Source of the DNA: Picocystis sp. L7
Taxonomy: Eukaryota; Chlorophyta; Picocystophyceae; Picocystales; Picocystaceae
Assembly: GCA_020975725.1 (NCBI GenBank)
Contig: QXJR01000012.1
Span: forward strand, 597,501-661,500
Direction: 5' to 3'
Length of the DNA stretch: 64,000 nt
The notes below the pieces were generated by a model. That model saw only the letters and a list, made by a program, of their open reading frames with translations, was not told the DNA's origin and searched no databases. Of this stretch, positions 57,816 through 64,000 are shown one piece after another. The position numbers and the translations under genes are program-made. Position 1 is the stretch's first letter, and each line of letters begins with the position of its first letter.

Positions 57816-58973
57816 ATGGCGACGACGGCATGGACGACGAAGACGAAGGCGCTCGTGCTCGGAACGGGAGAGAATTCCGTGCGAATGGAACCGCCGCTGA
57901 TGGCGGCACCCATGGCAGGCGTCAGCTGCGCGCCGTTTCGAAAGATGTGCGTCCGACAAGGGGCCGCGTCGGCGGTCAGCGAGATGGTTTCGGCGCACAC
58001 CCTGCTGGAACGCACGTCGAAAGCCATGAAACTCGTGTCCTTCGATCGAGAGGAGAGCGTGAGATCCGTGCAGCTGTACGGCACGCAACGAGACGCCTTG
58101 AAAGACGCCGCCCGAATGCTGGTGGAAGAGGTCGGAGCCGCACACGTCGACCTCAACTTCGGATGTCCCGTGCGAAAAGTCACGCGTAAAGGAGGCGGTG
58201 CGGCCGTCGCGCTCAAGCCGAAGCTGCTGCATTCCCTGGTGCGATCCGCAGTGGATGGCGCGCGTGGAGTGCCGGTGACGGTCAAGCTGCGGATGGGACT
58301 CTCCTTGGAAACGTTGACGTACGTGTCCGCCGGAATGGCCGCACAAGACGCCGGCGCGACGGGCGTGACCCTGCACGCGAGGACGGCGGATCAGCTCTAC
58401 AGCTCGCCCGTGCACTGGGAAGCCATCGCCGAAATGGTCCACGCGCTCTCCATCCCCGTCATCGGAAACGGGGACGTGAAAGAACCGATGGACGCAGTGA
58501 AGATGATGCACGAAACCGGAGCCAGCGGCGTCATGGTGGGAAGAGGATGCTTGGGCAGGCCCTGGCTGTTCCGGCAGATCGCAGATCAGATGATGGGAAA
58601 GGCGCCGCAGGAATCGCCCCCATTGAGAGGCGTGGCCAATGCAGCGCGGGAACACTTCCAAGGCCTGGTCGATCATCGCGGCCAGGAACTCACGGCCGCT
58701 TTGGAAATGAGGAAGTTCGTGCCCCTTTACTTTCACGGCTTCCAAGGCGCCCGTGCATTGGAGCAGGACCTCATGATGGCCCGTAGCACACAAGAATGGA
58801 ACGCGGCCCTGGACAACCCGTCCGTCGATTGGAACGAATCCTACCCGACCAGTGCACTGCGGATGGCAAGATTGAAAGGGGAAGGACGCCAACGCGTATC
58901 CTTGCCCGACGGTTATTTGAGCTCCTTGGGGGATGACACGGAACCGGAGGATCACGACGCTTGCGAAGGATAG
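57816..58973 (+). CDS. DusB-type tRNA-dihydrouridine synthase
   Basis: About 385 residues from the ATG at 57816 (57786 is an alternative). The FMN TIM-barrel starts MEPPLMAAPMAGVSCAPFRK. The catalytic Cys is in NFGCPVRKVTRKGGGAA, and VTVKLRMG, TLHARTADQLY, IPVIGNGDVKEP and VGRGCLGRPWLFRQI follow in order. It reduces uridines in the tRNA D-loop. The sequence is of the bacterial DusB class rather than the cytosolic Dus1-4 classes, and with a basic leader it may serve an organelle. It converges on the HROB-like gene, 102 bp apart. Confidence 0.92.
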   Translation: MATTAWTTKTKALVLGTGENSVRMEPPLMAAPMAGVSCAPFRKMCVRQGAASAVSEMVSAHTLLERTSKAMKLVSFDREESVRSVQLYGTQRDALKDAARMLVEEVGAAHVDLNFGCPVRKVTRKGGGAAVALKPKLLHSLVRSAVDGARGVPVTVKLRMGLSLETLTYVSAGMAAQDAGATGVTLHARTADQLYSSPVHWEAIAEMVHALSIPVIGNGDVKEPMDAVKMMHETGASGVMVGRGCLGRPWLFRQIADQMMGKAPQESPPLRGVANAAREHFQGLVDHRGQELTAALEMRKFVPLYFHGFQGARALEQDLMMARSTQEWNAALDNPSVDWNESYPTSALRMARLKGEGRQRVSLPDGYLSSLGDDTEPEDHDACEG

Positions 58974-59012
58974 AACCACTGGGCTTCAACACGAAAGAAA
59001 CGCACGAAGCAC

Positions 59013-59055
59013 GCACGATCCACCATGCACGATCCACCATGCACGATCCACCACG
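59013..59055 (+). repeat. 14-bp tandem repeat, three units
   Basis: GCACGATCCACCAT repeats at 59013, 59027 and 59041 in the short gap between the dihydrouridine synthase stop and the HROB-like stop. The last unit has one difference. Confidence 0.85.
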
Positions 59056-59075
59056 CACAGGAAGACGGACAACGT

Positions 59076-60131
59076 TCATCCCATGCCATCCCCCACGACC
59101 ACGGAGGCTCGAGGGGCCATCGCCGACGAGCTCGGCGGCAAGGCCGGTCGATTGGTGTGGATGTTTGCCACGTTTTCCTTCAGTATGCAGAGCACCATAT
59201 CGAACTCCGAAACGCGAACGGCGACCACGTTTTCCAACAGCACCACGCTACCTTGGGTCAGGTAATCTTCGTGAGCAGAGAAAGCCTCTTTTTCGAGCAG
59301 GGCGTCCATGGAACCCGCGGCATCCCTCAGGCGGAGGAAGGCCCCTCCTTCCATGGAGACGTTGATGTGGGCAATGTACACCAGCATCCGGGAGATGCGC
59401 GTGGGTTTTCCTTCGCCCAGCACGTCCCCGATGCAGCCGCTCAACCTCCCGCTGCTGTGGATGGCTCCCCTCCAGGAGGGACTGTTCAGCACAGGATCTT
59501 GTTCCCTTCGTCCTTCATCCTCTTCCGTTCCGTCTTGTTCGTTTCCGACTCCACCAAGGATCGTGCTGTGCAATCCCATCTCCTTGACTCTCTGCAGCAC
59601 ACCTGCTGGTCCGGGGATGTACGTCGCGACGCTTGTTGGCTCCGTGGGTTCGCGCACGTTCGAGGCGTGGCTTGGTGCATGGGCTCTGGACCTCGTTTCT
59701 TCCTCTTCTTGCGTGTTCTTCGGTCCTTCGCCTTCCTGGCCTTTGGACGGCGTCTTGCGCAACGGGGGTAGGTTCGAAATCCGACCAAGCGGCGAGCTGC
59801 TTGGGGTGTGGACGCATCTCGTCGCGTTCTGCACCATTCGCGGTGCGTTTTGGGTGGGCAGCAGCAGCGGCGCTTCGAAGAGGTCTTCCAGCACTTCTTC
59901 GGGGATCTCGTCCACATGGAACCGGTTTTCCTTCTCCGATCGTCCATCGTTTGCGTCTGCTTTCGAACCGTTCGCGGGGTGGTCCGTGGACGTGCACGTG
60001 GCTCGCAGTGCGTGCACTTCCCTCGGCCATGCTTGTGGACACTGCACCTCTGGCGTTGGGCACCTGTCCTTGTCCTTCCTGCGGGTGTGGATCGTCGGTT
60101 CTTCCACTTCCAGCTCGTCCAACGTGTCCAT
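59076..60131 (-). CDS. HROB-like OB-fold recombination protein
   Basis: A 351-residue protein with a long disordered, charged N-terminal part. IPGPAGVLQRV then leads into a C-terminal OB domain: RMLVYIAHINVSMEGGAFLR, LRDAAGSMDALLEKE and LTQGSVVLLENVVAVRVSEF. The IPGPAG short motif plus a single C-terminal OB-fold is the layout of HROB (C17orf53/MCM8IP), which loads the MCM8-MCM9 helicase in homologous recombination and meiosis. The longer open frame begins at a non-ATG codon, so 60131 was taken as the start. Pattern-based call; other RPA-like OB proteins are the alternative. Confidence 0.6.
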   Translation of the reverse strand: MDTLDELEVEEPTIHTRRKDKDRCPTPEVQCPQAWPREVHALRATCTSTDHPANGSKADANDGRSEKENRFHVDEIPEEVLEDLFEAPLLLPTQNAPRMVQNATRCVHTPSSSPLGRISNLPPLRKTPSKGQEGEGPKNTQEEEETRSRAHAPSHASNVREPTEPTSVATYIPGPAGVLQRVKEMGLHSTILGGVGNEQDGTEEDEGRREQDPVLNSPSWRGAIHSSGRLSGCIGDVLGEGKPTRISRMLVYIAHINVSMEGGAFLRLRDAAGSMDALLEKEAFSAHEDYLTQGSVVLLENVVAVRVSEFDMVLCILKENVANIHTNRPALPPSSSAMAPRASVVVGDGMG

Positions 60132-60472
60132 GGACCCCGTGGTCGGACGCGATGCCGCTCTCACCTTCCCTTGCACAGGGCCCGAGTGCAGGGACGAATC
60201 GATCCATCCCCCCTAGCGAATATTCGCCAGGGCGGGGGAGGGACCGGGGAAGTCCTCCGCGGTCCTTGTCCTCGACGTCCCCGAAACGGAACGGGTGGAC
60301 CCGGGGGTGCGACCTTCCACGTCCCCGTGCCGCCGAGGGTCCCCTTCCCTCCCCCCCCTCGGGGCGTGGAGGAGAAACAGGGAAGAGGGAGAGGAGGAAG
60401 GGGGGGGATTCGAATGGGCTGTCCTCCCTCTCTCCTCTCCCTCTCCCTCCCCCTGCCTCTCCCAACGGTCGC
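60132..60472. promoter_or_regulatory. divergent HROB-like/BUB3 promoter with a GCGAATATTCGC palindrome
   Basis: 341 bases between start codons. A perfect 12-base palindrome GCGAATATTCGC lies at 60216-60227 and ATCGAT at 60198. The rest is a strongly C/T-rich then G/A-rich tract. Confidence 0.5.
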
Positions 60473-61528
60473 ATGGACGAGAGGAAGGAAACGATGGCGA
60501 TGGCGAACCAGGAAGGCGTCGAAACGCCGCTTGGAACCTACGTGAAAGGACTGGAAGGATGCATGGGCGTGTCCGAAGTACGCGTGGCAGGTGGAAGGGT
60601 GACGGCCTCGCTCTGGGACGGAGGACTCGCGGTGTGCGACGCAAGGTGCTTGGCCAAACGAGTGGCAGTGCACGAAACACCCAGGTTGGGATGCTGCTTC
60701 GTGCAAGGAGATGCGGAACAAGTGGCCAGCGTGTGTGCGGACGGAACGGTGTGGTGCCACGACGTGATCCGCGCAGATGGACGCCTGCTCGGCGTGCACG
60801 ACGCGGGAGCGAGGTGCGTCCGATCCGCCCAACGGAGGAACCTGCTCGTCACCGGCGGATGGGACAAAAACGTCCTGCTCTGGGACCCGAGGGAAACGAA
60901 ACAAAAGGTGCCCGTCGGGAGAACCAAGCTCAATAACAAAGTGTACGCCATGGACACGAAAGAAGACATGCTGGTGGTCGGATGTGCAGGGAGAGAGGTG
61001 TCCATCTTCGATCTCCGAAAGTACAACGAACCGTGGCAGAGAAGAGAATCGTCCCTCAGGACGCAAACAAGAGCCATCAGCGTCTCCCAAGACGCGAGTA
61101 GCTTCGTCATGGCGGCCATGGATGGCCGCGTGGCGGTAGAGTTTGTGGATCCTGCGGAAGACATCCAAGCCAAAAAGTACGCCTTCAAGTGCCACCGCGA
61201 GAACAAAGGCGGAGAAGTCGTAGTGCATCCGGTGCAAGCCGTGGCCCATCATCCACGCCACCACGGCACCTTCGTCACAGGAGGAGCAGATGGATGCTTC
61301 TCCATCTGGGATGGGCTGCAACGAAAGAAACTCTTGCAGTCGGAAAGGCATCCAGTTGCCGTGTCCTCGATTTGTTTCAACGAACACGGGACCATCATGG
61401 CGATGGGAACAAGTCGCACCGGGGCTTTCGAGCAAGACGATGGGACGGGAGAAAGCATTTTTATTCGACAGGTTGATGAGGTGCACGTGCGCCCACGAAG
61501 TCAACAAGTCCCACGACATGTTGCCTGA
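60473..61528 (+). CDS. BUB3: BUB3 spindle-checkpoint WD40 protein
   Basis: A 351-residue seven-blade WD40 protein. VTGGWDKNVLLWDPR, the Bub3-typical RTQTRAISVSQDASSFVMAA and RVAVEFVD, then KKYAFKCHRENKG and GTFVTGGADGCFSIWDG, separate it from RAE1. It binds GLEBS motifs of BUB1 and BUBR1 at kinetochores and delays anaphase. Start at 60473; MAMANQEG seven residues later is a possible alternative. It is head-to-head with the HROB-like gene and converges on the helicase, 112 bp apart. Confidence 0.94.
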   Translation: MDERKETMAMANQEGVETPLGTYVKGLEGCMGVSEVRVAGGRVTASLWDGGLAVCDARCLAKRVAVHETPRLGCCFVQGDAEQVASVCADGTVWCHDVIRADGRLLGVHDAGARCVRSAQRRNLLVTGGWDKNVLLWDPRETKQKVPVGRTKLNNKVYAMDTKEDMLVVGCAGREVSIFDLRKYNEPWQRRESSLRTQTRAISVSQDASSFVMAAMDGRVAVEFVDPAEDIQAKKYAFKCHRENKGGEVVVHPVQAVAHHPRHHGTFVTGGADGCFSIWDGLQRKKLLQSERHPVAVSSICFNEHGTIMAMGTSRTGAFEQDDGTGESIFIRQVDEVHVRPRSQQVPRHVA

Positions 61529-61640
61529 CACGCGGCACACGTTCAAGGAAGCATAGAACTGGAATCGGTAACGATGTACTCGTCTGTGCCGTAAGCTACC
61601 ACCGTCTGCACTGCAATGTCTCGCAAAACTGCTTGGTTGC

Positions 61641-63023
61641 TCACCTCGTGGCCTCTGGCGGGGGATGGATCGGCTCTCCCCTTTGATTCCGCATAATCAG
61701 GTTACGCGCAATGGGCACGTGCCTCCCCAAAGCCAGCACGGTCACCAGCCCTTCCCCCTGCGCTCCACGAGCTGTACGGCCTGCTCGTCGCACGTATTCG
61801 CTGGGTTCCCTCGGTAGGTCAAACAGCACGACATGGTCGATGCCCGCCGTGTCGATGCCTCTGGAAGCTCTGTCCGTGGATATCAGCACTCTTTGCGGCT
61901 CCAATTGTCTCATGGGTCTAAGGAAACGTTCCAGGTTGAGACTGGACTTCTCTTCACCGACCGCCGCATGGTAGGCAAAGAGCTGGTACTCTTTGCTATG
62001 CCTGTCCCGTCGCTTGAGCAGGTTCTCGACCTTTCGGGCTGTCTCGATTTTGTTGCAGAAGACCAAGGTACGCACGTGTTTTTCCGACTCTAGGATGGTG
62101 GCCAGGGCATTCGCTTTGCGCTTGATTCCACTCTCCTCGGATATCTCGTCCCCTCCGCTGCAATCCACTAGACGTTCCTGCAATCCCTTCGGAACGCGGT
62201 GCACACCCGGGCCTGTCAAGATTTCCATCGGTTTGTCTCCAAGGTCTTCTCTCAGGTCCTCCAGCGTCTGTGCGGGCATGGTCGCGGTGATGAAGACGGC
62301 CCTTGCGTACCCCGCCATGGCCCTCAACAGCAGGGCGTCTTCCCGGAACCCTCCCTCCCTTCTCAAGAGCACGTCCGCCTCGTCGAACACGATATCAAAG
62401 ACGTCTCCCAGATCCAGAGATCCATCGTCGTGCAGTGCCAACAGCCTCTGCGGCGTTCCGACGACCACGTCGATGCCTTCTTGTAGTGCTTCCCGTTGTG
62501 TTCGGATGGGCCTGCCTCCGGTGGCGGCCATGCATCGCACCCGCAACCCGCCTTGGGAGAGAAGACGAAGCACGCCTCTCACCTGCGATGCCAGCTGTCC
62601 GGTAGGCACGACGACGACGACCGACGGATGTTGCGCTCGTTTTCCACGCGCAGACTCGCGTGCGACCACGGCCTGCAGCAAGGGTGCAAGGTAGGCGAGG
62701 GTCTTGCCTCCACCGGCTCGATCCGCCAGCAGGACGTCCTTTCTCTTGCCCAATTGCTCGCTCTTCTCGCCACGCAAGAGCGGCAGGAACGCGACGGCTT
62801 GTGCGTGCGACGGCCTCGACGCTCCGGCGGCGGCCAGTGCAGCCGCCACGTCGTCTCGTGCACCCAAGGCCGCGAAGTCCGCCACCGGTGCGTAGAAATC
62901 CGCCGTGGAGGTGGCAGGTGCGTCTTCTCGATACGTTCGTGCAACGTTCGCGGTCGAAGCCAAGCGTCTTCGTGCGCTTCGCATGGAAGCGAAGCGTCGA
63001 AGCACCGCCTTCGCCATCGCCAT
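61641..63023 (-). CDS. DEAD-box RNA helicase, organelle-targeted
   Basis: A 460-residue helicase. Motif I reads LLADRAGGGKTLAYLAPLL, unusual in having AGGGKT where most have TGSGKT. VVVVPTGQLASQV (Ia), VVGTPQRLL (Ib), IVFDEADVLL (II) and FITATMPAQ (III) follow. The second domain has TLVFCNKIETARKVENLL, VLISTDRASRGIDTAGIDHV and YVRRAGRTARGAQG (VI). The leader MAMAKAVLRRFASMRSARRR is a clear mitochondrial or plastid presequence, and the ATG at 63023 was chosen for it. Resembles plant DEAD-box 22/39-type organellar helicases, which act in rRNA or mRNA maturation. Confidence 0.93.
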   Translation of the reverse strand: MAMAKAVLRRFASMRSARRRLASTANVARTYREDAPATSTADFYAPVADFAALGARDDVAAALAAAGASRPSHAQAVAFLPLLRGEKSEQLGKRKDVLLADRAGGGKTLAYLAPLLQAVVARESARGKRAQHPSVVVVVPTGQLASQVRGVLRLLSQGGLRVRCMAATGGRPIRTQREALQEGIDVVVGTPQRLLALHDDGSLDLGDVFDIVFDEADVLLRREGGFREDALLLRAMAGYARAVFITATMPAQTLEDLREDLGDKPMEILTGPGVHRVPKGLQERLVDCSGGDEISEESGIKRKANALATILESEKHVRTLVFCNKIETARKVENLLKRRDRHSKEYQLFAYHAAVGEEKSSLNLERFLRPMRQLEPQRVLISTDRASRGIDTAGIDHVVLFDLPREPSEYVRRAGRTARGAQGEGLVTVLALGRHVPIARNLIMRNQRGEPIHPPPEATR

Positions 63024-63489
63024 GGGACGTCTTGGACTCGATGGTCCCAGGCGGATGGGAAGAACACAGAAGGATGGGCAATCGAATCGAGATCTTGACG
63101 TAGATCTCGATATCGTGTTGCGATGGATCCTGGGTCCTCCCCACCTCCTCCCCTGGTCGATCCGACCCGAAGCTCCCTTTCGACGGGTAGGGAGTGTTAG
63201 AAAGAACTTGATCAGGGTCCTTCTGTGTGGGACAATTTGGGTCACGTTGTGAGTCTGATCCGAGGGTTTCGTTGCTGCGAAGGTTTTCTCCTTCTCTGTG
63301 GTAGCGATCCACACGAGAGGCACGTCGTTGGCGATGCAGGCGCGTTGCTCGAAGGCAGATGGGCGGTGTTGGTTGGTAATGCAAAAACTGATTACAGGTA
63401 AAGTCGCGAGCGCTTTAAATACTGCGTTCTAGCGAGTTTGTCGAGGGGTTGGTCGCCTCGTATTCTCCGCAAGCTGATCATCCTCTTCG
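63024..63489. promoter_or_regulatory. helicase promoter, then junction with a retroelement
   Basis: TCTCGATATCG with an adjacent inverted AGATC phrase lies at about 63105-63115, some 85 bases upstream of the helicase ATG. The last 100 bases are probably the non-coding 3' part of the retroelement at the window edge. No gene is seen. Confidence 0.4.
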
Positions 63490-64000
63490 TCACGTGCGTT
63501 CAGGGGCTTCTGCGTCCTGAACGTCTTCGTCGGTTCTTCCGTCTCGACTTGCTGGGAAGTACTGTTTTGGCGCGTCTTCCTTTGGGCTTGGTTCAGTACG
63601 GGGCTGTGTCTTACTGGAAAGGGTATTCCTTCCAACACTCCCACTCAGCTCTGTATTGGTCCAGGTCATTCCGAGTTGCTGTATGCATAGCTTGAATTTT
63701 GCTGTTGGTACTTGTTTTGTCAGATAGTCAGCCCACATTTTTTCTGTTTCGCAGTAGTTCATTTCCACTTCATTTCTCATTGCTCGTTCTCGTATGAAGT
63801 GATGCTGGACATCAATATGTTTGGCCCGTGTGACAGATTGTGGGTTCTTTAGCAGTCTGAGTGTTGACTGGTTGTCGATTAGTATTGTGACTTTGACTTG
63901 TTTTGGATTCAGCAGTTGTTGGACTAGGTTTCTGATCCATAGACTTTCTTTGATTGCAGCAGAGGCTGCCTGGTATTCGGCTTCAGTTGTGGAGGTAGCT
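63490..64000 (-). mobile_element. Ty1/copia LTR-retrotransposon, 3' end of pol (fossil, cut by window edge)
   Basis: The minus strand encodes the C-terminal RNase H part of a copia polyprotein: STTEAEYQAASAAIKESLWI, IDNQSTLRLLKNP and AKHIDVQHHFIRE. The typical last segment ADYLTKQVP follows. Only this part lies in the window; the element continues beyond position 64000, so its completeness and age cannot be judged. No terminal repeat was identified in the visible portion. Confidence 0.85.

Noticed and set aside
60161-61546. 461-codon frame antisense to BUB3
   Set aside because: It mirrors the codon pattern of BUB3 on the other strand; no recognisable domain.

Overview
The window is nuclear DNA from a small, gene-dense photosynthetic eukaryote, most likely a green alga of prasinophyte grade. 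The evidence is a set of plant-lineage families: RHIP1, RTE1/TMEM222, the MS1/MMD1 PHD-finger family, a plant-type sugar-phosphate translocator and an SKP1 with plant-like ends. Several proteins look plastid- or mitochondrion-directed (FabZ, a 5'-3' exonuclease, an RbgA-type GTPase, a DEAD-box helicase, ATP10, TIM8). Introns are short (about 70-150 nt), sit near the 5' ends of genes and mostly begin GTGCGT, GTGGGT or GTGAGG. A permuted tRNA gene is also present, a gene form known from red and prasinophyte green algae. The species cannot be fixed from this sequence.

Layout. 1-4.0 kb: an alpha/beta hydrolase and a DUF2993-like protein. 4.0-10.5 kb: a poorly coding, AT-richer island holding a complete 3,722-bp Mutator-like DNA transposon (5543-9264) with 534-bp terminal inverted repeats and a perfect 9-bp target duplication. 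10.5-22.2 kb: a sugar-phosphate/nucleotide-sugar-type transporter, ORMDL, a PUFA-type ELO elongase, RHIP1, ITPase, a large SHOC1/ZIP2-like meiotic protein, and divergent from it an amidase_3-like protein. 22.3-33.5 kb: ATP10, a 113-bp minisatellite, RbgA-like GTPase, TIM8, TTI1, a nucleotide-sugar transporter, CWF19L2 and FabZ. 33.5-44.9 kb: an ankyrin protein, SKP1, the permuted tRNA-Ser(CGA), a CTD-type phosphatase, an Acl4-like TPR protein, CPSF2, RTE1, RNase H2A and the 5'-3' exonuclease. 46-63 kb: eIF2B-gamma, SRP72, PdxT, a TTC7/NPG-like TPR protein, an MS1-like PHD protein, a DusB-type dihydrouridine synthase, an HROB-like protein, BUB3 and a DEAD-box helicase. The right edge holds the 3' end of a Ty1/copia polyprotein.

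Genes are mostly housekeeping: RNA processing, translation, secretion, lipid metabolism, organelle maintenance. Recombination and division functions recur (SHOC1-like, HROB-like, MS1-like PHD, BUB3), which suggests a sexual, meiotic life cycle. Many genes are paired head-to-head with short shared promoters, and several pairs end within about 100 bp of each other. One pair, TTI1 and the nucleotide-sugar transporter, overlaps by 25 bp. Two sequence themes recur in divergent promoters: a TCACAAC repeat (20.5-20.7 kb) and palindromic TATCGAT/GAATATTC motifs. The clearest unusual object is the permuted serine tRNA gene, whose flanks fold into a textbook bulge-helix-bulge.
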